A DNA stretch of 64,000 nucleotides from contig OZ345379.1 in the NCBI GenBank assembly GCA_977006965.1, positions 1,736,001-1,800,000 on the forward strand, written 5' to 3'. The DNA comes from Phymatolithon calcareum. Its lineage: Eukaryota; Rhodophyta; Florideophyceae; Hapalidiales. Made by a program: the position numbers and the translations under genes. Under the pieces are notes generated by a model. That model was given only the letters and a program-made list of their open reading frames with translations, did no database searches and had not been told where the DNA came from. Below are positions 42,837 to 56,077 of the stretch, in pieces. The stretch's first letter is position 1, and every line of letters begins with the position of its first letter.

Positions 42837-43134
42837 GTTTGTTTGTTTGTTTATTGCAGGTTATTCGAATTACACAAAGTGTATATTATTCAACATCTAG
42901 GGGTCCTCTAAATGTTCCTGATATGGATCCATTCCTGATACTCGCGTATCTGCTTCGCGCTAGTACTGCTGCACACCACTCCACGGCGACATCCGTGTGC
43001 CCTTTGCGGAACGTTAATTCAATTCTTGCTTGTGACAGGACTCGAACCGGCGACCTCAACATTCCTGCCTGTATCATACCGAAATATGCGCACAGGTGCG
43101 CGGAGGCAGTTTTACCACTATACCACAGGTGGAA
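42837..43134 (-). mobile_element. tRNA-derived SINE, copy B
   Basis: Flanked by CACTGTGTGTT at 42826-42836 and 43135-43145. On the minus strand it has the same A-box-like and GGTTCGAGTCC boxes, body and an AATAAACAAACAAAC tail. It sits inside the left LTR of element 3, so it is younger than that LTR. Confidence 0.9.
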
Positions 43135-43445
43135 CACTGTGTGTTAGTCTGATAACTAGCAGTTCACTGCATATTCGATTGCGGTTCACTGTTAGTCATC
43201 AAGTGAACCCATACTGAGAGCGACCTACAGCAGTTTAATTATTTTACCTACAGTTCATAACTGTGAGCACACTCTCTGTAGTTAGATTACTTAAGCAAGA
43301 TATCCCACTCCAACCGAGGGAACGAAGCAACATCTTCATCGACTAAAGACACAATCATCGTTTTCCGCCAGATTTGAACACAAGACCGTCGTTATAAGCA
43401 AGCAAGAATTACAATTGAAAGCACCTGATTTGATCAAGGACCCGT

Positions 43446-43829
43446 ATGCACATCCTACGCATACTTCGGAGCAGCGAAAGCCCCGGCGGCTCACAACCCA
43501 ACATTCCGACCGCTGCTCAATTCAGACCCCTCATGGATTTGGTGAACGAGCTTCAGGCCACAATCTTCACCCGAAACTCTGTCAGCGAGACTCTGCAAGC
43601 CAAGGTCGAAGAAAGCGGCAATGCGTTTAACGGTACTGTTGACGACAGGCAGGTCCAGCCTCCTAGCCTTTTCACACAGGACAACCTTTTGCGTTCTTTC
43701 AAACCCCCACCTATTCCTGTATTTTCGGGAAAGGCCGACCATCAGACCACAAGCAAGCTTCGCAGATTTAACTATAATGCCCAAAAACTGGAAGCGCTCA
43801 CCAATACTCCGGAAATCAAGCTTCTTTAA
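43446..43829 (+). pseudogene. gag-like fragment of LTR element 3
   Basis: A 127-codon frame follows the left LTR. It contains PPPIPVFSGKADHQT.SKLRRF, the kind of Pro-rich entry into a gypsy-type gag. It stops early and is not joined to protease or pol. The start codon is uncertain. Confidence 0.55.
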
Positions 43830-43993
43830 TTTGGGCAAATATCACAGGCAAGACAAAGAAGCAGAGTGAATTATGCCCTTGGAGCACACTAATGAGAAAT
43901 CTGTCTCGATTGTCGCCCTCCAAGATGCAGTAATAGACCGCGTGCGAGCAAGAGTGCGTCTGACGAATTTGGAACTGACGGGTTCGATTCATC

Positions 43994-44361
43994 GAAATTT
44001 GCGCCACGCCCGTCTCCGAAACATATATTTTCCTCTTCGTGAGCCTTCCTTCGCCATATATGGAAGAAGTCACGAAGCGCTTGCCTGATCGGAAAATATC
44101 CAGGAAGCATACAACCATGCGCGCAAACTCAACCGCGCTAAACAACAGAAATCAAAGAAGGTCAAACGTCAAATTCCGAACCACGACGTTCGACCTTCTT
44201 TGATTTCCGCTGTTTAGCGCGGTTCAGTTTGCGCGCATGGTAGTATACTTCCTGACTATTTTCCGATCAGGCAAACGCTTCGTGAATTCTTCCTTGTATG
44301 GGGGAGAGAGGCTTCCGAAGAAGTAAATATCCGCTTCGGATAAGGGCGTGGCGCAAATTTT
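43994..44361. repeat. Large inverted repeat made of two gag fragments
   Basis: Arms 43994-44170 and 44185-44361 are reverse complements at roughly 80-85% identity around a 14-nt loop. Both derive from one gag segment: the minus reading of the right arm gives ICATPLSEADIYFFGSL, and the plus reading of the left arm gives EAYNHARKLNRAKQQK. Read-through RNA would fold into a ~175-bp hairpin. Confidence 0.85.
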
Positions 44362-44402
44362 GGTGAGCTCTTGAATCAAATCGATGTGTTTCATGCTCTG
44401 CT

Positions 44403-44698
44403 CCATCTGTGGTATAGTGGTAAAACTGCCTCCCCGCACCTGGGCACATATTTCGGTATAATACCGGCAGGAATGTTGAGGTCACCGGTTCGAGTCCTCT
44501 TACAAGCAAGAATTGAATTACGTTTCGCGAAGGGCACACGGATGTCGCCGTGTAACAGTGTGCCGCAACACTCGCGGGAAGCAATTACGCAATTGCCCGG
44601 AATGAATCCCGTCCAGGAACATCTTACAGGCACCCTAGATGTTGAGTACCGTACACTATGTGTAGCTCAGATATCCTGCAATAAACGAAAGAAAGAAA
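44403..44698 (+). mobile_element. tRNA-derived SINE, copy C
   Basis: Flanked by CATGCTCTGCT (44392-44402) and CATGCTCTACT (44699-44709). The head has TGTGGTATAGTGGTAAAACT and GGTTCGAGTCC. The tail is TGCAATAAACGAAAGAAAGAAA. It inserted at the outer edge of the inverted gag repeat. Confidence 0.9.
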
Positions 44699-45210
44699 CA
44701 TGCTCTACTGCATTGGTGGAATCAACCCATTAGTTCTAGTCTCCGGGGCCGAGTATATCTTACCCAGCGTCCTCAGCCACCATCCACGTCAACTCCCCCA
44801 GTCAATGATGCGAATGCTTCAATCAAGGATATGAAGCTGATGTCAAGAATACGCGAAGATTGCGCCTTCGGCAGCTTAGAGAAGACACTCATGGAGAGAC
44901 CTCAAGATGACCAACAAGCAAGATCATAGAAGGTCGAGCGCCAACTGTGAGTATCAAACAATATGCTCTACTGCATTCGGAAGAATAAGGCCAACTGGAA
45001 TCGAATTCTTTCTTTCTTTTCTGCAGAAGACGTTAACTAAAGTTAACATCTGGGGTTGTCAAGCAACCCGTCATTGTTCACGAATTTGAGTACTTCAAGC
45101 GGTTTCTCTCTACATAATTCCTCTACCGTTTATTAGAGGTGCACAAGGTGTACTCAACTTCTAACGGGCCTCTAAGATGTTCCCGAGTTGTAGATCCTTT
45201 TGGGTACTCC

Positions 45211-45345
45211 ATGCCATTTTTAAACTTGTTTGCGTCAACGGAAGTGTTGTATTCAAACTCCAGGGGGCTTTGGATCAAATTCTAAGCACCCTAGCGTTTG
45301 AATACAACACGTTTACGCAAACAACTTCAAAATTTTCAAGGAGTA
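45211..45345. repeat. Imperfect inverted repeat, ~45-bp arms
   Basis: Arms TGTTGTATTCAAAC (45244-45257) and GTTTGAATACAACA (45296-45309) are perfect. Similarity continues outward through TTGTTTGCGT and ACGCAAACAA. It may be a foldback/MITE remnant inside LTR element 3. Confidence 0.7.
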
Positions 45346-45387
45346 TGAGGCCTGGACAAGGACGTCTAGCTTCAAAAACGAGGGGAG

Positions 45388-45686
45388 CGTAACAAAGTAC
45401 CGTTCACTCGCCGTTCACTGTGTTTTAGTTTGATAACCATCCACTGGATACATGTTCACTTGCCGTTCACTGTTAGTCATTAAGTGAACCCATATTGACA
45501 GCGACCCACAGTAGTTTTGTTATTTCACCGACAGTGCACCACTACGGGCACGCACTCTGTAGTTAGACTACTTAAACAAGATAGCTCACTCCAGCAGAGA
45601 GAACGAAGAAACGACTTCTGCATAGCTAAAGACACAATCATCTTTTTTCGTCAACTTTGATCACAACATCATCGTTGTAAGAAAGC
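45388..45686 (+). mobile_element. Right LTR of element 3
   Basis: It aligns with the left LTR across its length. A purine run (CGAGGGGAG) lies just before it. Its first 120 bases carry several GTTCACT/AGTGAAC words, four or more counting both strands, possibly U3 regulatory repeats. Confidence 0.7.
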
Positions 45687-48600
45687 GCTGGTCACATAGC
45701 GAATATAAGGGAGCGCTCGCCGAGAAAGTACAAACGGAGCTGTATGATGACGAAACTGAAACTGTAGGTTAGGATAACATATCTATTGGAATCGAAGAGT
45801 CGCAACCTGAAGTTTGAACCGAACATTCGGTTTGCATACGGCATAGTTCCAAAGTACGCTTGGCCGAGATTGTCAGCCGGGAAGACAATTCTTTGTTGTG
45901 GACAGGGGCTGTCCCTTGTGTGGGGAAGCGCTCATTGACTTTCCCTTTATCTCGATCTCCGCTAGGTGCCAGAACTTCAGAACTTTAGTGAACGCAATAA
46001 AGCTGTGTCGGTAATGTGTGGTCGGCGGGTGGAGCCCTCTAGGATATCGCATCCTATAATGCTGCCGGGCCTGACCCAGTGCATCTGAGGAGCTCCATCC
46101 AGAGTTCGACCTTGTCAAACCCTGGACTTCCGCTTCCCTGAGCTAATCTACAAGAACGCAAAGGGGATGGGAGGGTGGGAGAAACAAAAGAAACGATTTC
46201 TCGATGCGGTCGAGCGGACGGATGCGGATGTTGCACGGATGCACTTTCGTTTCTCGCCGTGGAGATGCGTGAGCTCACGGTTTGGCAGGTGCTATGACCC
46301 TGAGCTAGGTGTCTTCCGATACATTTGATTTCGGTTCAGTGCTGGTCGCCCCTGGACCGGCTCTTGTGGCGGTTACTGCGGGCTTCGAGTTGGGTATGAC
46401 AATATCCAGGACACTCGTTGAAACGGATGGTCGTGCGGCCGAACGGTGCTGCGGTCAAACCGTATTTTACACGTGGTTCATTGTGTGCCTTTGCTCTTCG
46501 AGGCTTGGGACATTCGTCTTCGTCCCTGCTTCGATTGTTTGATAAACGTTCTTCTGCGTTCCTTGAAATTGTATTCTTGAAAAGTATCCTGTCGTCATGA
46601 ACAGATGAAAATTGCCTTCTTCCTTAAAAACCACAATACGAGGGCCAGACTTTTCGTGGTGATAATGCCGTTGTGGCGATGCTGTAGAGATAGACGCTTG
46701 GTAAAGGCTTTTGTATTCGGAACTTTTCTGTTGAATCTTAGAGGCAGAAATGTTTCATTTTCAGAGCAAGGCTCATATTTCTAGTACGCACTACCAACGA
46801 AAGATATTAATATATCATGGTCGTCTCGAGCAAGGAATTTCTCTTCGGATGTGCACAGCCTATTTAGATTTTTTTCATTTGGAAAGGTGGGTTCAAACTT
46901 GATGCTCACGGATTGTTCTTTATTCCTCTCGTATCTAAGTAAGCGTTCCTCACAGCATCCATCAACAACGACTCAGCACGCAAATATCTACCTTATCTCC
47001 CTGTGATTTTTCGCATTGCAAAAGGGGGGGCCACCCGATGTGCAGCGCACATGTACAAGTTGAAAAGTTTCTGTAAGGAAAAGAGTCCAACTTTTCTGGT
47101 CGTCCACTTGGACTCGCGATATGTGGAACCACGCCGGTTGCTGCGTGTGGAATCGCCCAGTACGGGCGAGCGGTAGGCAGAGAAGAAGCATGCTTAAAAT
47201 TAGCTAGCAGGAATAACGACCAGTGTAATCTAAGTAGAGGGTAATTAACAACATAAAGCACTGCTTAGCGAGCCTCTTTAGGGCGAGAGCAGATTCACAC
47301 ACAATTCACAAAAATATCTCCCGACAATTGACGCACTCTTCCATTTAGGAAGAGCGCAATTTCCTCGAAGACTCACAAGAGCCGCAGCATTCACCGTCAA
47401 GGGAAGCAATATTTCTCTGGTGCCAGCGTGCAGCGCGATATGCCGCCCCAGCTTCAGAACACTTTCAGGCTATTGGAACAACCACCCAAGAAAGGGCGGA
47501 CAATTTAAGCAATGAGACATGTCCGAATAGCGAAGCGCACTACCGATCCGATGTAATTAGTGAAGTTCTTCAAGTCCCATGAAATGGATTGCATGGACCA
47601 TGTTGACGAACAAGATTATATTCGTCTGATACTTTTCCAGTTATAGTAGCTGGCCCCGCTCCAGACTCATGCCATAACGAGGAACATGGAAAACGCCATG
47701 TGCTTGGAGAAGACTTTGCCAGCTGAAGTGCGCGCCGTACACGTATTGTTTCCGTCGCAGAAAGAACACCTACTGGTCCGGTCCTGCAAAGATGCCAAGA
47801 CGAATCTCCCACCCTTCGCACAGACCTGTGAGCGAAACGCCGATGTCCCCCATCTGTCCAGTTAAGTTTTCCATGTTGACTGCACTGCAGTGCATTAATG
47901 CTACTCTATTGTCACTACAAGAATTTTGAGAGAATTTGAAATAAAACACCAAAGTCCCAATGTCTCCGATCGTTTTTCACGTCGACGGTGGGGCCTTGTC
48001 CAGATCTGCAAAAGCTTCAATTTCAAGTAGTCTTATGCCGTCTGGAGATATCCTGCACTACCTGACCACGAGGTCGGTATTGCAGGCCATCCGAGATTCG
48101 AGTTCAATTCTCCTAGCGAAGATAAGAGCGTCCTTATGAAACAAAGTGAGCTAGATGAGGTCTTCGCCAAGCACACTCGCGAATCTTCGCATGCACGCAG
48201 CATAGTCGACATTACCGAGTCTTTTGTTTCTTAGAAGACAGCAACGTGACACACCGCGACCAGCATAGGTGACTTTCCTGACTAGAATCAGTCAGCCATG
48301 GGGTGCAAATAAACTGTTTGGGAATTCGGGCGTAATGTTTTTTGCCAGGCTAAGAACGGGTACTTCTGGAAAGGTCCGTATATTGTATCTGTGCTTGGAA
48401 GCGCAGACGATTTCAGTCCGAGTGCATTAATGCTACTGACGGAATTCTGAATGTCGGCTGGCCAGAACTTCGAGCACAAAACTGAACCATGAGCTCTACA
48501 ACACAGCGGCGCTCGCGAGAAGTAAGAGTCAAGTTGCATTTGCCGCACCGAATGAGCTCATGAATCATTTTTGGATTTAACTTGAAGTTGAACGTCAATG

Positions 48601-48944
48601 CGGCACGAAATCCGCGCATCAGAAGCGAGCTGTGGAGTAAAATTTGCAACTGTGCTGTCTTGAGTACAGGCGTAAACCTCTGCTCTGTCTCATGCACGCT
48701 GGAAAGTAGCGTCCCAATTGCACAGAACTGAAGTGATTTTTGTGTTTGGCATGCGGCAGAAATTGGAGACGTGCAATCGATGTGTAAGAGGTCACGCATA
48801 TGGTCAACTTTCGATGAAAAAATTTCATTAGCGAGGTTATTGCAGTATCGTTCTCATTGAGTATGGACCCCGCAAAATGTGACCCGAGTTATCTTAGTTG
48901 AACACAGTTAATCCCCGGCTTCTCAATGGCGGGTACAGCTTCTC
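45687..48944. other. 3.3-kb stretch without a supported gene
   Basis: Only short frames occur (longest about 128 codons, minus 48799-48413), none with a domain or codon pattern like the host genes. A tRNA B-box-like word (GATTCGAGTTC near 48097) lacks a credible partner and fold. No LTR or terminal inverted repeats were found. Confidence 0.45.
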
Positions 48945-49210
48945 TACACAACGACCTCTGTCCCAAAGAGCCTGTTTGCTTGCACCTCAGGGGTCCAGTT
49001 TAGCACAAACACCGAAGAGCTCCCGAGCGCCCCTGCACCACAACTTTCAAGCAATGAAGAGCATTGCGATGGAGAAAATGATGTGCAGGACAATGGCCGT
49101 GAGAACCCAAGAGCGTCTCCAACGCAAGTCACTAGCAGAGGAGACGAGAACAGCCAGAAAACCGTCGTAGAAGACGGCAAAGGAATCCACCCATCAGCAT
49201 CGCACAGGGA

Positions 49211-50450
49211 AGCTGAAGGAAATGAGGAACAGTGATCAAAGGAAACCGCATCGAAATATGTACTTTCAACCTCGGAGGTTCGTCGGAAACACCAGCCATT
49301 GTTGAAGCCCTGATGCAACGGCATCACATACAGGTATTGGGGCTGTGTGAGACATTCCAAAGAGAAGACACTGCGATAAGGGTTAACTATGACCAAATTT
49401 GCGCTACACGACCACAGGAAGGAGGATATAGACCTCGTGGTGGAGTTGCACTCATAGGGAGGCCAGGAACACTCACAAAAGTCCTCTTCAAGACAGCGAC
49501 AAAAGTGTACCAAGAAGTGGTGGCGAATATCGCAAACATAATCATGGCCGTTGTGTACATTTCGCCTTTAGCCAAACAAGAAGACTACGACACGTGCCTT
49601 GCTTACCTCCACAAGTAATGCCGTGGAAAAGCTGTGATCATGGGTGACCTGAACGCGAGGCATAGACTTTGGGACCATAAGAGAAACTGGAGGGGGACCA
49701 AGATTGTATTGTGGGCGGCGAGGTACAACTGGAGAATAAGGACTGCGAGCAGCCCCACTTTCGTGACAAATCAAGGGAGAAGCAATATGGACATATTTCT
49801 TACGAAGTCAGCGGAAGCTGAAGTTCCTTATGTTCAGAACGGATCATGGGATGGTAACACAGAGAACACACTGGTTCGAATACGACTCTTGAATTACAAA
49901 ATTGCCGCACAGCAGAAAGAAAAGTTCATATCCAGAGTGCCCAGAACGAGCGGCACAAGCCAGTGTAGAAATATCCTGATGGGCGCCAGAGATGACCCAA
50001 AAACTGTGCGCTTGCATCAATGAAGATGAACTCAATGCATGGTACAAAATTCTACGCATTAAGATCACAAAGCCCTGGACCTCCGGCAAGCCCAGGCCGG
50101 GACGATACAAGACATTCTGGAACAGAGGGATCGATCAATTAGCCAAGAAAAGAGCACGGGTTTACAACAGGGTACAAAGGATGGGTCTCAAAGCAAACAA
50201 AGCTGAGCTGAAAAAGGTCAAAGCGCTGATCCAGAAAAAGGTACGGAAGTCAAAGGAGGAACAATTTGAAAAATATATAGAAGGAATCGAGAAGATGGGC
50301 CCCACTGAGGCTGCAAACGTCGCGAGCAAGGTTATGAAGTTCAAGGAGCGACGAACTGGTAAGAACCGGGCTCTAGGAGCCCCAGTGCACCCGAGCAAGT
50401 TTTCCGCGTACATCTCGAACGTGTGCAGAGCGGAGAAGGATTGGAATGTG
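49211..50450 (+). pseudogene. LINE copy 2 endonuclease and linker region
   Basis: The frame from 49232 encodes the endonuclease N-terminus (FNLGGSSETPAIVEAL, LGLCETF), intact here but stopped in copy 1. A TAA at 49616 replaces a Tyr codon of copy 1. GDLNARH follows at about 49643. The linker frame 49992-50450 runs into the copia-2 insertion. Confidence 0.8.
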
Positions 50451-51058
50451 TGTTAAAACCACGCCGCACAGAGGGACACAGCCCAAAGACACACAGCTGT
50501 AGATATCCCTCGTGCCGCCGCACCGAGCGGCCACAGGTAGCTGTCGTCTGGACGCGCGCGCGTAGCCCAGAAATCCGAGACCTTCAAACTCGCTGGTTTA
50601 TCTCTCCCCTCCCCTTCCTTTTTCGCCCCCGGCGCTGCCGGGAGCAGTCTAATATTTCAATGGTCATTACGGCTCGAATCATATATTCTAAAAATCAATT
50701 AAATCTTCACCAATAACATTCCTGTCTTCTTCCCGACCGATCATTGGTTCCATTCGATTTCAACATTCCCGCCTTCTTGTGACTCGCCGTCGTCACAAGA
50801 ATTTCGTAAAGCACAACTCTGCATTTTCATCTCCTCATCGCACCCCCGCGCGTCCGATCCTGGCGCGCGCCCCGCGCTCACCGCGCTTCCGCACGTACAC
50901 GTGTACAGATGGAACCCTGCGTACGCATGAGTTTTCAGTGTGATACGGGGTCACATCGGCGGCCGCATCGCGCAAACCTCTGTTTGCGAAACCTCTCATC
51001 ACCACCACCACCCACAGCTGGAAAAAGCTGTGTCACTGCTGGCGGTGGAGCCATTCTG

Positions 51059-54000
51059 CTACATCTCCTCCTGCCGTGCAACACCGATACCACGGAGGTC
51101 GTCAACGTCATGCAAGAGTCTACCGGTGGCCATCATCTCTTCCAATATGGCTGTGGTACCGCCTGCCAACGGTTTCGTCAACGCGTCTGCGGGGTTCTCG
51201 ACACCAGGTATCCATACCACGCGGTCAAGATCTCCATTCATGTGGTTAAGGCGCAGGCGATGCACCTCCGTCACAACCGCACGGTCTCGTGGCTGCGAGT
51301 GCGTCGCGATTTCCCTGTGCAGACCCTTACTGTCGACCGCGATCGTGATGGGCAAGCGTACCTTCGTGGCGCTTTCTTACACAGCGCGAATGCTAAACGC
51401 GACCCCTGACGCCGTTACTGCGGCAATGGTCTCTGCCGAAGCCGAAGATGTTGACACACGGCGTTGTTTCCTGGACAGCCAAGCCAGGGTGTGGAACTTA
51501 CTCCCGGCCTTTGCACCGAACGCTATTCCAACGATGCAACCTTCCTGTGCCACACTCTTCCGTTTTGGGTGCGGATAGCCTGCGTCACTAAACGCAAGTA
51601 TGTGCGCTTGCTCCCGCTCCATCATAGTCGGTTGGATGTACTGTATGGCGTGTTGCCGACGGGCCGTGTCTCTGATTACTCCATTCAAGGCTTTCAATGC
51701 CCCGACCGTCAACCCTGGCACACACTGCTGCAAGTAGCTTGCCGCGAACGCTGCGATAGGTGAACATGCCACTCCGAGATACCCAAGCTTGCCGGCGATT
51801 GTGCGCACGGATTTCACCTCAAGCACTGTCGCTGCTTCGGAGATTTGCTTTCGACGTGCTGGCAACAACACTATTGGTTCGATCTCCTTCGCAAGAGATG
51901 GCATCTTCACCCCGATGGTCGTCGGCGTCTGTGTGACTTCCGTGGAGTTAACGTTCATCTCCTCTGGTGTCTGCGCCCAATGTCCGACATTGAACGTCTG
52001 CGAGATGGCGTCCCGTGCCTTTTCGAGCACAAGGGTCGTCCGTGCCGCGACCAACATATCATCGACGTACTTCGCCACCAATATTTGCAGTGTCCCTTTA
52101 ACCTCGTGCCGGAATAATTGCGGCATGCCTATCACCACTTCGAGGCCGAGGCCGTTCGTTAAGAGCTCATCCGATGCGCGTTGCCACTTCTGTCCGGCGG
52201 TAACTATACCGTAGAAGGTCACCAAGAGCAACCAAACCTTGCACGGTTTCGAATTTGACCTCGGCGGCATGACGAAGATCTTTCGCATGGCCTTCCCGCT
52301 TTGCGGGTATGCGCCCGAGATGTCACCCTTCCCAAGTATAAGGCCGAATTGGGACGCTACGGTGTATTTCAACCGGAACCCTTCGTGCGACACTACTGCC
52401 GCATCCGTGCGGAGAGAGTCTTTCTCGTTATCGCGGTTCCCATGGACACACAAGCGTGCTTTCAACTTGAAGCGCCTCGCACCCCCTTCGACTGTGTCTG
52501 TCTTGACGTTGTACACGAAGTGAGAACCAATGAGGTTGGCCTCCTTCCGTAACTCTCTTGTGTTTACCTCCTGGATGTTCGCGTACCAGTTCTTCTCCAG
52601 CTCTGCCTCCTCCGCCTTGCACATTACTGGCTTGGGAATCCACGGTGCTTCTCTTGCATAGAAGCGGACGTTTCGAAATTGGTTGTATGTCTCTTCGAGC
52701 ACCGCTTGTTCTGCGCGGTCTCGGTCCGCCTCCTTCATAATGAACGTCGCCATCATGTTCAGTCTATCCGGAGGTCTGCTCATCCTAGAGCTCCTCCGAA
52801 CCACTGGTTCTTCCGAATCCTCTTGGACTGTCGGGTCCAATTGTACCGACTTCCGGATTGTGTCAATTTTTGGGGCTGTTTGCCCAGCGGATTCGACATC
52901 AATAGTAGGTTCCACTGCAGGCGTAATTGCGGAAATAGATGCCGGTTGACTTCCGAAATTGGCACTGTCTCCCTCGTCGTGCTCTGCAACTCCCCCTCCG
53001 GATTCTTCAGCCTCTTTTACTGGAATTCCACTGATATCGAGGGCCTCATCTTCGCTGCTTTCTTCGTCACTAACTGAGGTCACCGACATATCCTGGGCAC
53101 TCGTCTTTCTCGGCGCCCGTCGATGTCCAGTGTCCTTTGCTGGCACCCCATGTTGAGCCCTGAGCACCGCTGATGCGATCTCATTGCCGGGGAATTTCCA
53201 AACGTCTTCGGGCGCTATCACCTTCCGGTATCGTCCTTTCCCAACCACCACGGCACCATCGGCGCGGACCTCCTCTACAGGGTGTTCTTCCCACTGGCCA
53301 CGAGGGCGACTGCCTCCGGGAAGTAAGACCAATACCTGCTCGCCGACCGTGATGTCCTTCCTTTGCGGACTAGGTCGCGACTTGACAATGCGAGCTAGAA
53401 GCCTTCGTGCTTCCATGGCTTTGTATGCAGCCAAGTACTCCTTCGTCACGAACTTCTGTCCCGTGCCGTCAACTGATGGCGTGTACCCGCGTGCAAGTTC
53501 AAACGAGGACGCCACCCTGTTCCCGTACATTATGTTGCTTATGTACCCAGCGTTCACCACCTTGTCCTTGAACGGCTTCCCTCGATGATTCGGATCGGCA
53601 TCCAGTTTCTCAAGAACGTCCTTCACGATCCTGTTCTTGCGCTCGACCACGCCTGCCTTGCCGTGGCGTCTTGCCGGCACAGGACTGAACTTTGTGCCGC
53701 GCTGAGCGGCCCAGTCCACAATAGGACGCTTCTCGAACTCCTGATCGGCGACTATCTCCACTGGATCACCATGGCGTAGACAACACGCGTTTTCCAACTC
53801 ACGGATGATCGCGCTGAGTTCTCTCGTGCGAATGACACACATCTCCGAGAACCCTGTGGCACTGTCTACCATGTGGAGAATCATTTTCTTCTTCCAGTAC
53901 ATGATGTCGAAGTACACCCGCTCGTTGAAGTTGCGCTCAAGCTTTGTCACGCTAAATTTCTTGTTGGGCTCTGGATCTCCCGTGCGAAGGCATACGTCAC

Positions 54001-56077
54001 ATTCTTCGACCAACTTGTCGATGTATGCGGTCATCCATGGTTGCCACTTGCCAGCCCTCTTGATCAACAGCTCCATTGACCGTCCGCGCAAGTGTGTGCG
54101 ATTGTGCACCTTGCGAAGCAATTCTCGCAACCTCTGGGTTTGCGGTAATTTGTGTCCGGTTGAGCTGTCACCTACCTCCGTAAACATCGACTCAGCCACG
54201 TTCATCATGACGGTTTTGTTCGATAACCAGATGCGTGCATGTCCATCTTCCTTCGACACCGGTGTCGGTATCGTGACCGTACGGCGCCCATAATCCATGT
54301 ATAGTTCTTCGCGCTTGTGCCGCTCTACACCGTTGAACTCCTGCAAGGTATCCTTCGCCATCAGGAAAGGAACATCGCCGTCCACCACGAACGCCTTAAT
54401 CGGTATCCACTCCCCGCTTCCAGCCGGGAGTGGTAGTGTACAACGAGCGATGATCCTCTCTGGTTTTGACCCGTTCTCTTCCGTACCAAACGCATGATAT
54501 TTCGGGTCGCCATCCCTTCGCGGTTCGAACCTGGGTCTCACCCCGATCGTAGCGCAAAGACGAACGTAATTCCTCTCGCCGACGACAGAACCCTTCGCAC
54601 CACCGTCAACGATGATCGAACGGCTGTCATCCTCTGCATGGAATACTTCCTCTGCATGCGTTGCCATCGAGGTATACAGTATCTCTATGCTTTCTGCCAG
54701 CGTTGATGACTTCGACTGTGTGGTTCCATCCTTGTTCTTCGGTGGAAACTCGGACAGCTGGCTTTTCTTTCGATCTTGCTGCTTCTTCGCGTGTGCCTCC
54801 TTGCACTTTGGATTCTCGAATGCGAAGTGTTCACCTTTGCAGATACAACACGGGCCTTTCTTTTTCCCCGTTGTCGTCTTCGAATGCGTCGTCGTTGCTG
54901 ATGTAGAGCTCTCCTTCTGCGGGTAATCTTGCTTCACATGAGCCTTCGCTGCGGACTCACCGTGGTCTAGACGACGGAGCGCGATTCGTACCGCCTCCAT
55001 CGTGATTATTGCTGGCTCGTCCGATGTTGAAGAAGATGACGACCTTTCAACGCGTTGCGGCTCTGACAACGTTTCCAATTGCTTCTTGAGGTCTTCCGCG
55101 TCCGATAGGCTCCTCTTATTCGCCTGCAATGCTGCTTGCGCCTCTTGAACCTTGATTCGGACGCTCGGATCAAGAACTCCTTCGCCTAACGCATCCAGGG
55201 CTGTCGACACGTCTTCCAAGGCATCAGCAGCGTTTCCAGACCGTCGATTAAGGTCACCCAGTCGTAACCCCAGGCCTGCCGCGATGTCTATAGCCGTAAC
55301 GACCCTCGTCGATGTCTGCTCGATAGCCACATCGGCCTCACTCGCACAACTGTCCTCGACTAACGACGCAACAAGATGTTCATTGTCACGTCGACGCGAC
55401 ACCTGGCTAAGCGCTCCTGTAGCAGACTGCGGTCCTTCGCGACGACCTCGCGCCCTACTTGCCACCGAAAGAGGATCTTTCTTCGTCAAGAGACCCTTCT
55501 GGTACTGCATTGCGTTCTGTAGCGCCCATGTGAACTCCGTCCGGTCCAGTTTAGCGTTCAATACGCACAGAAGCGCGAGTAACTCTTGTACGCCCGGTGC
55601 TTGCGCAGCTTCACCATGAGAGTAGGCGTATTGCGTGCACAACCCGCTGAACGACTGCCAATAGTCGTCGAACGTCTCTTTCCTCCCATGCGACTTGACC
55701 ATCAGGTCTTTCCAAGACTTCGCCGTGTCTAAGAATGCGGTCTCCTTGTCCAATGGGTCAAGGGCGTTCAGGATGTAGTCAATGACTGTGCCGAATTCTT
55801 CGCGGTCCATCTCCGCGTGTACGTAGTCAGAGACATGTTCTAGGCGGTAGCCTGCACCTCCGCTGATGTTGGTGAGGATGGCAAACACTTGCTGGCCGAA
55901 CGACAATCGTCTGTCCGACGTCTTCTCGGCAAAGTCTTGGAACTTGATCCAGTCGACCACCGCCCTCCTGTACGCTCTTGGCTCGACCGAGTCATCGAAT
56001 ATGGGAACAACACCGGGCTTCCTTGTTCTCATCCAGGACCTCCTTCCGGCGCCGCGGAAGCTTTGACCTGGGCCCAT
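51059..56077 (-). CDS. copia-2 gag-pol polyprotein, one in-frame stop
   Basis: A single frame of about 1,670 codons holds gag, a CCIC..H..C zinc-binding segment and a protease-like site reading VDGGAKGS rather than the usual D-S/T-G. Integrase has an HX4H...CDVC finger and a complete D, D, E set (FDIMYW, VADQEF, VVERKN). RT has YVDDMLVAA, and RNase H has FSDAGYP and SAET. A TAA at 51377-51379 falls inside RNase H. The frame then continues with IAVDSKGL and NPADALTKP to a stop at 51059. The truncated product loses the last RNase H acidic residues. The chosen ATG at 56077 lies within the primer-binding site; the frame extends upstream into the LTR. Confidence 0.9.

Larger units (their letters stand above)
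42798..45686 (+). mobile_element. Remnant LTR element 3 with nested SINEs
   Basis: The left LTR is about 42798-43400, split by SINE copy B. The right LTR is about 45388-45686. Both share GTTCACTGTTAGTCAT.AAG, CTCTGTAGTTAGA and AAAGACACAATCATC. Without the SINE the LTRs are ~295 bp. The interior is under 2 kb and keeps only gag-like sequence, including an inverted gag copy, plus SINE copy C. No pol is present. Exact outer ends and a target-site duplication could not be fixed. Confidence 0.7.

Noticed and set aside
48040-48115. Possible tRNA with GATTCGAGTTC
   Set aside because: No partner A box at proper distance and no cloverleaf fold could be drawn.
51789-52523. Plus-strand frames over copia-2
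   Set aside because: They are antisense shadows of the continuous minus-strand gag-pol frame and show no domains.
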